From Arcobacter arenosus (GTDB lineage: Bacteria > Campylobacterota > Campylobacteria > Campylobacterales > Arcobacteraceae): a stretch of 64,000 bases of DNA. This document shows positions 38,026-47,601 of the stretch, one piece after another. The DNA is taken from positions 334,583-398,582 of the forward strand of contig NZ_VANU01000003.1 of NCBI RefSeq assembly GCF_005771535.1. Direction: 5' to 3'. How positions within the stretch are numbered: position 1 is the first letter of the stretch; the number at the start of each line of letters is the position of its first letter. Under the pieces are notes generated by a model. The model ran no database searches. It saw only the letters and a list, made by a program, of their open reading frames with translations, and had not been told where the DNA came from. The translations under genes were made by a program, and so were the position numbers.

Positions 38026-38865
38026 ATGAAAGTCTATATATACGCTAAAGGTGGTCATACTTTTGGTTTAGATGCAATAAGAAGATGTTCTTATATTACT
38101 AAACTTTTAGATGAAAAAAAATGTGACCCTATTTTATGTGTAAATGAGTTTAGTGCAGGAGCTTATGCAAAGAAACAATTAAATATAAAAAATTACATAA
38201 CAACTGAAACATTAAATGAGCTTTCAAAGGTTTTAAATAAAGGAGATACTCTAATCTATGAAAGTGATGAAAAATCAGATTTTATTGAATCAGAAGCAAA
38301 AAATCATTTTTCTTTTCTTTATAAAATCCCTGATGATATCCCTATATCTATCATCAATAAATTTTTATATAAAAAACATAATTCAAAAAAAATTGAAAAA
38401 CTATTTTTTTATGGTGATGAAGACTACTCTAAAGATTTAATTAACTTATGTGAAAAAACTACAAAATATGAAATTCCACTTCTTTTAGGAAAATATTTTT
38501 TTATTGGAGATGAAAAAAAACTTGAAAACAGTTTTTCACAACTTTTAAACTCCCATGAATATGTAAATTGTATTCAAAATACAAAATACCTCTTATGTGG
38601 TTCATTAAATACTTGCTTAGAATCAATTGAATGTGGCAATAAACCAGTCTTACTAAAAAGAAAAGATAAAAACTATGATGAAAGATTGATAAAGGAGATT
38701 CATCTACCTACAATAAACTTTACAAGTTTTGATGAAACTTTTACTAAATTTGAAAAAATTATAAAGAGCTATCCCAAGTTAAACAAAAAAGAAAAGTTTG
38801 ATATTGATACAATTATAAATGATATTTTTGTTAGAATCAATACATACAGAAGACTAAACAATTAG
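38026..38865 (+). CDS. PseG-like / GT-B-fold hypothetical protein
   Basis: 279 residues. The N-terminal KVYIYAKGGHTFGLDAIRRCSYITKLL resembles the UDP-sugar-binding start of the PseG nucleotide-sugar hydrolases (GGxxxGLGHxxRC...), and the C-terminal YLLCGSLNTCLESIECGNKPVLLKRK resembles the donor-site loop of GT-B enzymes. The middle is poorly conserved. The GHTFG replaces the usual GLGH, so the exact activity is doubtful. It has its own short promoter region (TATAAT at 37980 and 37990). Likely sugar-nucleotide related. Confidence 0.5.
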   Translation: MKVYIYAKGGHTFGLDAIRRCSYITKLLDEKKCDPILCVNEFSAGAYAKKQLNIKNYITTETLNELSKVLNKGDTLIYESDEKSDFIESEAKNHFSFLYKIPDDIPISIINKFLYKKHNSKKIEKLFFYGDEDYSKDLINLCEKTTKYEIPLLLGKYFFIGDEKKLENSFSQLLNSHEYVNCIQNTKYLLCGSLNTCLESIECGNKPVLLKRKDKNYDERLIKEIHLPTINFTSFDETFTKFEKIIKSYPKLNKKEKFDIDTIINDIFVRINTYRRLNN

Positions 38866-38953
38866 AAATATAATACCAACTTATAATATTTTATGGTTAT
38901 TATAAGTTTACTTTATATATAATTTGAAAAATACAAAATGACAGGATAGTGAC

Positions 38954-40339
38954 ATGGAAGCGAAAACTGCTACAATGAAAAAAACTTCATTTAGAATTCA
39001 AAGATACTACGCTTATGTTGCTGCTACTATAATAGCATTGGTTGTACCATTTATTAGAATTGATGGTAACCATATCTTTTTACTATCTTTTGATAAAAAG
39101 CAGCTTCATTTAATGGGTGTTGCATTTGATATGCAAGAATTATATTTAATGCCATTTTTACTAATGCTTTTATTCCTTGGGATTTTTGCAGTTACTGCAA
39201 TTGGAGGAAGAGCTTGGTGTGGTTGGGCATGTCCCCAAACTATTTTTAGGGTTATATACAGAGACTTAATTGAATCAAAACTTTTAGGCTTAAGAAGAAT
39301 TAAAAATAAGCAAAAAGAACCAGATTGGAGTAAAGCAGAAAATGCTTCAAAAAAAGTTATTGCAATTTTAATTTGGACAGTTTTAGCTTTAATTGCTGCA
39401 GCTGATTTTATGTGGTATTTTGTTCCCCCTGAAGATTTCTTTGCATATATTCAAAACCCAACAGAACACTGGTTTCTAATCGGTTTTGTTTTAGTTATTG
39501 CTGGATTTTTAGTATATGATGTAGTTTGGCTAAAAGAGGACTTTTGTGTTTATGTTTGTCCATATTCAAGGGTTCAATCAGTACTTTATGATGATGATAC
39601 TTATCAAGCTATCTACTCTACAAAAAGAGGTGGTAATATATACAATAGTGATAAAGAAAAAATCATTTTTAAAGCAAAAGATTTGCCAAATGAAACAGAT
39701 GAATGTACTGCCTGTGAATCATGTGTAACAGTTTGTCCTACACATATTGATATTAGAAAAGGTTTACAACTTGAATGTATTAACTGTTTAGAGTGTGTTG
39801 ATGCATGTACAACAGTTATGGGAAAACTTGGAAAACCTTCATTAGTTCAATGGACAAGTACAAGGGATATAGAAAAAGGTGAGCCAACAAAACTTATTAG
39901 AAGATCAACAATTATGTATTCAGTTGCCTTAATTATAATTCTAGGTCTTTTATTTGTTATGGGTGGTAAAAAAGAGTATATGTTGTTAAATGTTAATAAA
40001 ACAACACAACTTTATAAAGTAAAAGAGGGGAATGTTGTTTCTAATAACTTCTTATTCCTATTCCAAAATACAGATAATAAACCACATACATATGCCTTAG
40101 AGATTATTGATAATAAGGATATTAGAATTGAAAGATTTAAGCCTTTTACCTTAAGTCCGAAAAGAATGGCAAAAAAAGTAGTTATTCTAGAAACTGATAA
40201 AATATTAGTTAATGATAAAACTAAAGATACGCCAATTACTGTTACTATAAGAGCTTATGCAGTTGATGAACCTGATAGAGTTACTGTAACTAGAGAAGCA
40301 GTATTTATCTATCCAAGAGCTGACAAGCTTAAAAACTAA
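38954..40339 (+). CDS. ccoG: cytochrome c oxidase accessory protein CcoG
   Basis: 461 residues, inner-membrane Fe-S protein of cbb3 oxidase biogenesis, involved in copper handling. Membrane helices at about 16-36, 70-90, 133-153 and 165-190; RAWCGWACPQT motif after the second; ferredoxin motifs CTACESCVTVCPTHID and CINCLECVDACTTV; a further helix about 315-335 and an Ig-like periplasmic C-terminal domain. It implies a cbb3 oxidase elsewhere in the genome; the cco structural genes are not in the window. Confidence 0.93.
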   Translation: MEAKTATMKKTSFRIQRYYAYVAATIIALVVPFIRIDGNHIFLLSFDKKQLHLMGVAFDMQELYLMPFLLMLLFLGIFAVTAIGGRAWCGWACPQTIFRVIYRDLIESKLLGLRRIKNKQKEPDWSKAENASKKVIAILIWTVLALIAAADFMWYFVPPEDFFAYIQNPTEHWFLIGFVLVIAGFLVYDVVWLKEDFCVYVCPYSRVQSVLYDDDTYQAIYSTKRGGNIYNSDKEKIIFKAKDLPNETDECTACESCVTVCPTHIDIRKGLQLECINCLECVDACTTVMGKLGKPSLVQWTSTRDIEKGEPTKLIRRSTIMYSVALIIILGLLFVMGGKKEYMLLNVNKTTQLYKVKEGNVVSNNFLFLFQNTDNKPHTYALEIIDNKDIRIERFKPFTLSPKRMAKKVVILETDKILVNDKTKDTPITVTIRAYAVDEPDRVTVTREAVFIYPRADKLKN

Positions 40340-40341
40340 AA

Positions 40342-40375
40342 AACTAAAAGGGGTTTAATCTCCTTTTAGTTAACT
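40342..40375 (+). terminator. probable intrinsic terminator after ccoG
   Basis: AACTAAAAGG (40342-40351) pairs with CCTTTTAGTT (40362-40371); loop GGTTTAATCT. The tail is TAACTTCTT, so the T-run is poor. Confidence 0.5.
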
Positions 40376-40402
40376 TCTTATTTACTTACTATTAGTTATA
40401 AT
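40374..40402 (+). promoter_or_regulatory. candidate promoter of pyrG-recJ
   Basis: TATAAT at 40397-40402 with a poor CTTCTT -35, 17 nt apart. It lies directly after the terminator of ccoG and 48 nt before the pyrG ATG. Confidence 0.4.
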
Positions 40403-40449
40403 CGCGAATAATTTTATTTTATTTTTTCAAAATCACGGAGTTTCTTACA

Positions 40450-42066
40450 ATGACAAAATTTATATTTGTAACAGGTGGAGTATTAAGTTCACTTGGTAAA
40501 GGTATTACATCTGCATCTATTGCAACTATCTTAAAACAATCAGGTTTTAATGTTTCTATGTTAAAAATCGATCCATATTTAAATGTTGACCCAGGGACAA
40601 TGAGTCCCCTTGAACATGGTGAAGTTTTCGTTACAGCAGATGGAGCAGAAACAGACTTAGACTTAGGAAACTACGAAAGATTTATTGATAAAACTTTAAC
40701 AGCTAAAAACTCTTTTACAACAGGACAAGTTTACCAAAGTGTAATTAGAAGAGAAAGAGAAGGTGGATATTTAGGTAAAACAATTCAAGTAATCCCTCAT
40801 GTTGTAGATGAAATCAAAGACAGAATTTATGCAGCAGCGGAAGACAATGATTTCTTAATTATTGAGCTTGGTGGAACAGTAGGAGATATTGAAGGTTTAC
40901 CTTTTATGGAAGCAATTAGAGCAATTAGACATGAACTTCCAAAATCAAATACAATGAATATTCATGTAAGTTTAATTCCATTTATTAAAGCTGCTGGTGA
41001 ATTAAAAACAAAACCTACTCAACACTCAATTCAAGAATTAAGAAGAATTGGTATTACTCCACATATGTTAGTATGTAGAACAGAAAAACCTCTTCCAAAA
41101 AACCTAAAAGATAAATTAGCACTTTCTTGTGATGTTGATAGAAATGCTGTAATTGAAGCGGGAGATGCACAATCAATTTATTCAGTGCCTCTACACTTTA
41201 TCAAAGAGGGAATTTTAAATCCTTTATCTGAGCATTTCAATGTAAAATTAAAACCAAATATGGAAAAATGGGATACTTTAGTAAAAAATATTTTAGTTCC
41301 ACAAGAAGAGGTAACTATTGCCTTTGTTGGTAAATATTTAGATTTAAAAGAATCATATAAATCTCTAATTGAATCACTTATCCATGCAGGAGCACACTTA
41401 AACACAAAAGTAAATATTCACTGGTGTGATTCACAAAGAATTGAAGATAACGGAGCTTATGATGTTATTGGAAATGCCGATGGTATTTTAGTTGCTGGTG
41501 GTTTTGGACATAGAGGTGTTGAGGGTAAACTTGAGGCTATTAAATATGCTAGAGAAAACAAAATCCCATATCTTGGAATTTGTCTTGGTATGCAATTAGC
41601 AGTAATAGAATATGCTAGAAATGTTCTTGAAATTGAAGAAGCAAACTCTATTGAGTTTGATCCTGAAACAAGTGAACCAATTATTTATTTAATTGATGAA
41701 TTTATTGACCAAAATGGAGATAAACAATTAAGAACTCACAAATCACCAATGGGTGGTACAATGAGACTTGGAGAATACCCATTTGAACCTTTAAAAGGGA
41801 CAAACTTACAAAAAGCATATGGAAATGAAGAGGTTTATTACGAAAGACATAGACATAGATATGAAGCAAACCCAGCATATAAAGAGAGATTAGAAGAAGC
41901 TGGAATGATTATTTCTGGACAATCAAATGGACTTATTGAAGCTGTTGAGATTAAAGATCATCCATGGTTTGTGGGAGTTCAATTCCACCCTGAATTTACT
42001 TCACACTTAGAAACTCCAAACCCAATTATTACAGAATTTGTAAGACAGGCTAATACACATAATTAA
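40450..42066 (+). CDS. pyrG: CTP synthase
   Basis: 538 residues. Makes CTP from UTP, ATP and glutamine. Synthetase domain: [20 protein letters not shown] (P-loop) and [21 protein letters not shown]-terminal glutaminase domain: nucleophile in [15 protein letters not shown] and the His-Glu in [12 protein letters not shown]. Its TAA stop overlaps the recJ ATG by one base. Confidence 0.97.
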   Translation: MTKFIFVTGGVLSSLGKGITSASIATILKQSGFNVSMLKIDPYLNVDPGTMSPLEHGEVFVTADGAETDLDLGNYERFIDKTLTAKNSFTTGQVYQSVIRREREGGYLGKTIQVIPHVVDEIKDRIYAAAEDNDFLIIELGGTVGDIEGLPFMEAIRAIRHELPKSNTMNIHVSLIPFIKAAGELKTKPTQHSIQELRRIGITPHMLVCRTEKPLPKNLKDKLALSCDVDRNAVIEAGDAQSIYSVPLHFIKEGILNPLSEHFNVKLKPNMEKWDTLVKNILVPQEEVTIAFVGKYLDLKESYKSLIESLIHAGAHLNTKVNIHWCDSQRIEDNGAYDVIGNADGILVAGGFGHRGVEGKLEAIKYARENKIPYLGICLGMQLAVIEYARNVLEIEEANSIEFDPETSEPIIYLIDEFIDQNGDKQLRTHKSPMGGTMRLGEYPFEPLKGTNLQKAYGNEEVYYERHRHRYEANPAYKERLEEAGMIISGQSNGLIEAVEIKDHPWFVGVQFHPEFTSHLETPNPIITEFVRQANTHN

Positions 42067-43631
42067 TGACTAAAATTACAAAAAAAGAGTTATTTAATTT
42101 ATTAAGAGCTAGACATCAAGGGGAAAAGTACACAAAACTTGCTGAACTTCCAACCCCTGATGGCTTCAAAGATATCAACAAGGCTTCAAAAAGAATTAAA
42201 GAAGCCATAAGAAACAACGAACAGATCACTATTGTAGGTGATTATGATGTTGATGGTGTTGTTTCAACTACTATAATAGTTGATTTTTTTAGAAAAATCG
42301 ATGTAAATGTAAATTATATTATCCCTAATAGATTTGAGCATGGTTATGGATTAAGCCCTAAAATTGTTGATATGATTAGCGAAGGTTTAGTAATTACTGT
42401 TGACAATGGTATTTCAGCTTGCGAAGCGGCAATTAAACTAAAAGAAAAAAATATTGATTTGATTATAACCGATCATCATACCGTTGGTTGTGAGATTCCA
42501 GATGCATTTGCCATTATAAATCCCAAACAAGAAGACTGTAACTTTCCTTTTAAAGATATTTGCGGGGCTCAAGTTGCTTGGTATTTATGTGCATCACTAA
42601 AAAAAGAGCTTAACCTTGATATAAACCTTCAAGAGTTTTTTGATCTTTTATGTGTGGCTATTATTGCTGATATTATGCCTATGACAAGCCTTAATTATAC
42701 AATGGTAAGACAAGGTTTAAAGATGATGAAAAAATCAACTAGACCTGCTTTTATTAAAATAAATGAGATGATGCAAAAAGATTTATATGTATCTGATGAT
42801 ATTGGTTTTACAATTGCACCAAAGATTAATAGTGCAGGAAGAATGGATGATGCTTCAATAGCCTTAAGCTTTTTACTTTCACAAAATCAATATGAAGCAA
42901 ATGATGCACTACAAATGTTGGAAGAGTTAAACTGTTACAGAAAAACTTTACAAGAAGAGATTTCACAAAAAGCAAATAATGCTACAAACCCAGAAGATAA
43001 CGCAGTTGTAGTTTGGGGGGAAGATTGGCATGAAGGAGTTATTGGTATAGTTGCTTCAAAACTATCAAATTCCTATAAAAAACCAGCTTTTATTTTCTCA
43101 ATAAAAAATGGTATTGCAAAGGGAAGTGCTAGAGCAAATGCAAATATAAATCTTCATTCTATCATTACTGAAACTTCTGATTTACTTTTAGGATTTGGTG
43201 GGCACAAAAATGCAGCTGGATTATCACTTAAAGCAAACAACCTTGAAGAGTTTAGAAATAGAATAAATCAACTTTTAAATGTAGAGCCTGAAGAGTTACA
43301 TATAGAGCATGATGTATTAGGTGAACTTGATGTATCAAGTGTTGACTTAGAGTTTTTAGATATTATTGAAAAATTTGAACCATATGGCTTACAAAACCAT
43401 AGACCTATTTTTAAAATTAGTAATTCTAAAATTATAAAATCAGAACTTTTTGGCAAAGATAAAAACCATCTAAAATTAACACTAAATAACAATGGATATG
43501 TTTTTGAAGCTTTAAGATTTCATGCAGATAGAAAGATTTTGCCAGATTATATAGATATGGTTGTATCTGTAAATAAAAATGAATTTAGAGGGCAAATAAA
43601 CCCTCAGTTTTTGATTCAGGATATATTATAA
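42066..43631 (+). CDS. recJ: single-stranded-DNA-specific exonuclease RecJ
   Basis: 521-residue 5'-3' exonuclease of recombination and repair. DHH phosphoesterase motifs: TIVGDYDVDGVVSTTII (motif I), ITVDNGISACEAA, LIITDHHTVG (DHH), then the DHHA1 part GFGGHKNAAGLSL and the OB-fold C-terminal segment. Its last 6 nt overlap the FlgO-type gene on the other strand. Confidence 0.95.
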   Translation: MTKITKKELFNLLRARHQGEKYTKLAELPTPDGFKDINKASKRIKEAIRNNEQITIVGDYDVDGVVSTTIIVDFFRKIDVNVNYIIPNRFEHGYGLSPKIVDMISEGLVITVDNGISACEAAIKLKEKNIDLIITDHHTVGCEIPDAFAIINPKQEDCNFPFKDICGAQVAWYLCASLKKELNLDINLQEFFDLLCVAIIADIMPMTSLNYTMVRQGLKMMKKSTRPAFIKINEMMQKDLYVSDDIGFTIAPKINSAGRMDDASIALSFLLSQNQYEANDALQMLEELNCYRKTLQEEISQKANNATNPEDNAVVVWGEDWHEGVIGIVASKLSNSYKKPAFIFSIKNGIAKGSARANANINLHSIITETSDLLLGFGGHKNAAGLSLKANNLEEFRNRINQLLNVEPEELHIEHDVLGELDVSSVDLEFLDIIEKFEPYGLQNHRPIFKISNSKIIKSELFGKDKNHLKLTLNNNGYVFEALRFHADRKILPDYIDMVVSVNKNEFRGQINPQFLIQDIL

Positions 43632-44234
43632 GACCATAGGGGTAATTACGTTTAGTCTTTTACTCTCTCTTTCCATATCTTTAATTTCACCATCCATCAA
43701 AGTAGAACCTGTTGCTGAGCTCAATATTGTACCGTTTTGAAGATCAACTAATCTCATAAATACAATCAAACTCTCTTTTGTAAAAGTATAGCTTCCAATA
43801 AGTGCATATTTACTATCTAATTCACTTTGAATAATTTCACTTTGTTTTCTTGTGAGCATATTAAATCCACTTTTTCCATATTGAAAATATCTACTTAACT
43901 CAACTTGTTTAATTAGAATCCCTCTATTTGAAATAGAGTTTTTTAGATTTTCAGCTAATAAAAAACCTAATTTAGATTTATTATTTAACTTTTCAATATT
44001 TACAAAATCTGAGATTAATACAACCTCATCTTTTAATGTTGTTAGAATTTTATTTTCTTGTTTTTTTACTAAGCTCTCAACTAAAGACCCAAAACTGTTT
44101 GCACCACTTAAGTCTTTATGATTTATAATCGCAAAATCTTTCACAACTAAATTAGGTTGAGAACAAGAGATAAAAAATAGAGGAAGTATTAAAAGTATTA
44201 AAACTTTTAATACTTTGAAAAATTGAAGTTTCAT
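43626..44234 (-). CDS. FlgO-family lipoprotein, second of a pair
   Basis: 202 residues with a lipoprotein signal ending in FISC (lipobox). The FlgO domain is recognised by LGFLLAENLKNSISNRGILIKQVELSRYFQYG and YALIGSYTFTKESLIVFMRLVDLQNGTILSSATGS. FlgO-type proteins are outer-membrane lipoproteins linked to flagellar stability in Vibrio, and are frequent in Campylobacterota. It lies 5 nt after its paralogue; the two share the same layout. Confidence 0.75.
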   Translation of the reverse strand: MKLQFFKVLKVLILLILPLFFISCSQPNLVVKDFAIINHKDLSGANSFGSLVESLVKKQENKILTTLKDEVVLISDFVNIEKLNNKSKLGFLLAENLKNSISNRGILIKQVELSRYFQYGKSGFNMLTRKQSEIIQSELDSKYALIGSYTFTKESLIVFMRLVDLQNGTILSSATGSTLMDGEIKDMERESKRLNVITPMVL

Positions 44235-44239
44235 TAAAT

Positions 44240-44947
44240 CTATTTTTCTTCTATGATTTTAATAGTTCTTGCAGGTTGACAATCTTTGAAAATTAGACAG
44301 TCATTTTTCATGTTGTGGTTATATGTTGCCCTAGCACTAGTAATTATTCTTCCTGTAATATTGTCCATAACTCTAGCGTTTAACATAACCTTACCATACT
44401 GTCTTGAATAAGTTCCCACTACAACATAAGTATTTGGAACTTTATCTTTAAGTTTATGAGGATTTCTTGTAATAAAATATTCACCTCTTTCATTTACAGA
44501 AACAGCCATTTGTCCTCTATATTCTATTATATTGAAACCTCTATTTGACATCTCATTAATCAAACTTTCACTAACAATTCTTCCAAACTCAGTTGTTTTT
44601 TTGAAATTGTCTAATCTAACAAATGATGTAATTAATACAGGTTTACTTGTTGACATTTTTTGATTTCTCATCATTTGTGTAGCTAATGAATTAATAGTAG
44701 CTTCCAATGTAGATTGAGAAGTGATATTCATTTGCCTATCATTTGCAATTTGAATATGTTGTTTTGTTATCTGAACATCTTGATTTTCTTTCTCAACATT
44801 CTTATCAACATAAGTTTTTTGTACAGTACTATTTGTAGTATTTGTTTTACTCGTATTTTCTGAATTTGTAAAATTTGAAAGACTACATCCTGTAAATAAA
44901 GACACAGAGGCAATTACAAGACATGATTTAGCAAAAGTTTTAAGCAT
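44240..44947 (-). CDS. FlgO-family lipoprotein, first of a pair
   Basis: 235 residues. Signal peptide and lipobox LFTGC near residue 21, then a Thr/Asn/Ser-rich linker (SENTSKTNTTNSTVQKTYVDK), then the FlgO domain with SNRGFNIIEYRGQMAVSVNERGE and VVVGTYSRQYGKVMLNARVMDNITGRIITSA. It heads a two-gene unit with the next lipoprotein. A role in the outer-membrane part of the flagellar rotor is inferred from the family; no flagellar gene is nearby. Confidence 0.75.
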   Translation of the reverse strand: MLKTFAKSCLVIASVSLFTGCSLSNFTNSENTSKTNTTNSTVQKTYVDKNVEKENQDVQITKQHIQIANDRQMNITSQSTLEATINSLATQMMRNQKMSTSKPVLITSFVRLDNFKKTTEFGRIVSESLINEMSNRGFNIIEYRGQMAVSVNERGEYFITRNPHKLKDKVPNTYVVVGTYSRQYGKVMLNARVMDNITGRIITSARATYNHNMKNDCLIFKDCQPARTIKIIEEK

Positions 44948-45089
44948 AAAATCCCCTTTTTATAGTTCTTAAGATTTTATTAAAAAATAACTTACATTTT
45001 CTTAAAAATCTAACTAAAAGACTAGTAACAAAGTCCCATTTTTTCAAACTTATGATAAAATCTTCATTAAATTTGAAAAAGGAGTTTAT

Positions 45090-45644
45090 ATGTCAAAAGT
45101 TTTAGTAATAATTTCTAGTGGATTTGAAGAGATTGAAACAGTTTCAATTATAGATATTTTAAGAAGAGCAAAGGTTGATGTAACAGTAGCAACAATTAAT
45201 GACATATTGACACAAGGAGCTAACCAAATTACTATCAAAGCGGATGAAAAACTTGAAAATATTTCTGATTTAAATGGCTTTGATATGGTTGTTCTTCCAG
45301 GTGGAGGAGAAAATTGTCAAAACCTAGCTTCATCTCAACTTGTAAAAGATACCTTACAAAAGATGAAAGCATCTGATAAATATGTAGCTGCTATTTGTGC
45401 CTCACCATACGCTTTACATGAAGCAAAGGTATTAAACAATACTTATACTTGTTATCCTAGTTTTGAGAAAAAAATTGATTCAGCTGTATATACTGATAAA
45501 CAAGATGTCGTTATAGATGAAAAAGTTATAACTTCAAGAGGTCCTGCTACAGCAATGCAATTTGCTTTAGAATTAGTTAAAGCTTTAGAGGGTGAAGAGA
45601 GATTTAAAAATATAAAAAATGGACTTTTAGTTTCGCACTTTTAA
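45090..45644 (+). CDS. DJ-1/PfpI family protein (YajL-like)
   Basis: 184 residues. The nucleophile elbow with the oxidisable cysteine is YVAAICASPYALHEA; also SSGFEEIETVSIIDILRRAKVDV near the N terminus with the partner glutamate, and ITSRGPATAMQFALELVKAL at the end. Such proteins act as chaperones or deglycase-like stress proteins; the exact reaction is disputed. AAAAAGGAG precedes the ATG. Its 3' end overlaps the convergent GT4 gene by 18 nt. Confidence 0.88.
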   Translation: MSKVLVIISSGFEEIETVSIIDILRRAKVDVTVATINDILTQGANQITIKADEKLENISDLNGFDMVVLPGGGENCQNLASSQLVKDTLQKMKASDKYVAAICASPYALHEAKVLNNTYTCYPSFEKKIDSAVYTDKQDVVIDEKVITSRGPATAMQFALELVKALEGEERFKNIKNGLLVSHF

Positions 45645-46784
45645 TTTTTCTAAAATCTCTTGATTCTTATTCCAAAAATCTAAAAAACTATGGGAGATAG
45701 ACTTATCTCTCATAAAAGAGTAAGCTTTTTCTTTTTTTGAATAATAAACTTCATCTTTTTTTGACATTTTTAAAATTGCTTCACTTAATTGTGTTTCATT
45801 ATTTAAATCTATTATATATCCACAATCATCTTTTACAAAAGTTTTTGGTCCCCCTTCATTTGTAATAATTACAGGAAGTCCCGAGGCCATAGCTTCCATA
45901 ACAACTTGTCCTAATGTATCAGTGGTTGAAGGAAAAATAAAACAATCGCTAGAAGCATAAAGTTGTGATAGTTCCAATTCTTGTTTTCTTCCAACTAAAG
46001 TAATATTACTTTTTTTTAATTTATCTTTATCTAAAAACTCAATCTCTTTATCTCCAACAAGAATCAATTCACACTCTTTAAAGAAATTTTCCATCCAAAC
46101 CTTTAAAAGAATATCAACATTTTTTTCAACGGAAATTCTACCAGTATATAAAAATTTAAACTTTTCTTGTTTAATATCATACTTTTCCCAAATTGAATCA
46201 TCTTTAAACTTTTTATCAAAATTTTTTATGTCTATCCCAGCTTTTAAAGTATATAAATCCTCTTTTTTAAAACTTAATTGCTCTTCAATGGTTTTAAAAT
46301 ATTCTTCCGATCTAGAAAAAATAGCCTTATAACTTTTATAAAATAGTTTTAAAAATAAAATAGTACCTTTTTTTACAAATTTACTTTTTGTGTTTTTATA
46401 CATATAAGCAGGGAAATCTGTATGATAAATTCCAACAACTGGTATTTTTAGTATTTTTGCACTTATAAGGGCACATAAACCAACAGTCCCTGGAGTTGAG
46501 ATATGCAATAGGTCAGGATTTAATTTTTTTATCTCATTTTTTATTTTAAAAAAATTTGGCAAAACTAAATCTAAGGATTTATAAAATGGCATTTTCATTG
46601 TAAATAAAGGCTTAATATTTTTTATATTAGATATTTTTTCATAATGTGTTTTTTTAGTTGATGTAATAACACAAAAATCTTTTTTTAAAACAAGTGCTTC
46701 CTTTGAAAAATCCTGGATAAATCTCGAAACACCATTTACATCATATACAGTATCACTTACTAAACAAATTTTTATTTTTTCCAT
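45627..46784 (-). CDS. glycosyltransferase family 4
   Basis: 385-residue GT-B enzyme. N-terminal acceptor domain starts KICLVSDTVYDVNGVSRFIQDFSK; the linker strand is KFLYTGRISVEKNVDILL; the donor E-x7-E motif is in TTDTLGQVVMEAMASGLPVIITNEGGP. Retaining transfer from a nucleotide sugar, probably to a lipid at the inner membrane, as in related diacylglycerol or phosphatidylinositol glycosyltransferases; the acceptor is not determined. Divergent from the LpxH-like gene and probably regulated from the same short gap. Confidence 0.85.
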   Translation of the reverse strand: MEKIKICLVSDTVYDVNGVSRFIQDFSKEALVLKKDFCVITSTKKTHYEKISNIKNIKPLFTMKMPFYKSLDLVLPNFFKIKNEIKKLNPDLLHISTPGTVGLCALISAKILKIPVVGIYHTDFPAYMYKNTKSKFVKKGTILFLKLFYKSYKAIFSRSEEYFKTIEEQLSFKKEDLYTLKAGIDIKNFDKKFKDDSIWEKYDIKQEKFKFLYTGRISVEKNVDILLKVWMENFFKECELILVGDKEIEFLDKDKLKKSNITLVGRKQELELSQLYASSDCFIFPSTTDTLGQVVMEAMASGLPVIITNEGGPKTFVKDDCGYIIDLNNETQLSEAILKMSKKDEVYYSKKEKAYSFMRDKSISHSFLDFWNKNQEILEKLKVRN

Positions 46785-46863
46785 TTTGAGATTCTATTAC
46801 TCTTTGATTACAAGGGTGTTACATGTTATTAATTTGTAATCAAAGGGTAATAAAATCCAATTC

Positions 46864-47601
46864 ATGAAATACAAAAGCATATTTATATCAGATGTCCATT
46901 TAGGGACAAAATTTTCTAATACGAAAAAACTTTTAGACTTCTTTAAAAACAATGACAGTGAAAACCTATTTTTAGTAGGAGATATCATTGATGGATGGGC
47001 CATAAAAAGAAAGTTTATTTGGCCACAATCCCACTCTGATGTTATTCAAAAGATATTAAAAAAAGCTAGAAAAGGTTGTAATGTAGTATTTATAACTGGT
47101 AATCACGATGAATTTTTAAGACCTTTTGTACCATTAGTTTTAGGAGATTCGTTAGATATAAAAAATGAGATTGAATATACTTCTATAAAAGGTGAAAAAT
47201 ATTTAGTTACCCATGGAGATTTTTATGATTCAATCACTATGACAAAAAGATGGCTTGCTATTTTAGGTGATTATGGATATGACTTTTTATTAAACTTGAA
47301 TCAAATGTTTAATGTTATTAGAATAAGATTAGGAATCAAGTCAAAATGGTCCCTTTCTAAATATATAAAAGATAATGTTAAACAATCTGTTTCATTTATA
47401 ACTGACTTCGAAGATACATTAGCAAACCATGCAAAACATAAGGGATACAAAGGTATCATTTGTGGACACATTCATAAAGCTGAAATCAAAGATATAAATA
47501 CAATAGAGTATATAAATTGTGGAGATTGGGTAGAGTCTTGTACCGCTATTGTTGAAACATATGAAGGTGAGTTTAAAATTATTAACTGGTTAGAGGATTG
47601 A
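46864..47601 (+). CDS. LpxH-like metallophosphoesterase
   Basis: 245 residues. All calcineurin-like motifs are present: SDVHLG, VGDIIDGW, TGNHDEF, VTHGDFYD and GHIHKAE. The closest class is COG2908, often named UDP-2,3-diacylglucosamine diphosphatase (LpxH). Members beside glycosyltransferases may act on other lipid-linked phosphates, so I leave the symbol empty. Its stop overlaps the patatin start by one base. Confidence 0.8.
   Translation: MKYKSIFISDVHLGTKFSNTKKLLDFFKNNDSENLFLVGDIIDGWAIKRKFIWPQSHSDVIQKILKKARKGCNVVFITGNHDEFLRPFVPLVLGDSLDIKNEIEYTSIKGEKYLVTHGDFYDSITMTKRWLAILGDYGYDFLLNLNQMFNVIRIRLGIKSKWSLSKYIKDNVKQSVSFITDFEDTLANHAKHKGYKGIICGHIHKAEIKDINTIEYINCGDWVESCTAIVETYEGEFKIINWLED

Noticed and set aside
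46864..47601. Assigning lpxH to the metallophosphoesterase
   Set aside because: The motifs fit COG2908 in general and the neighbours are a GT4 and a patatin, so the lipid A role is not certain.
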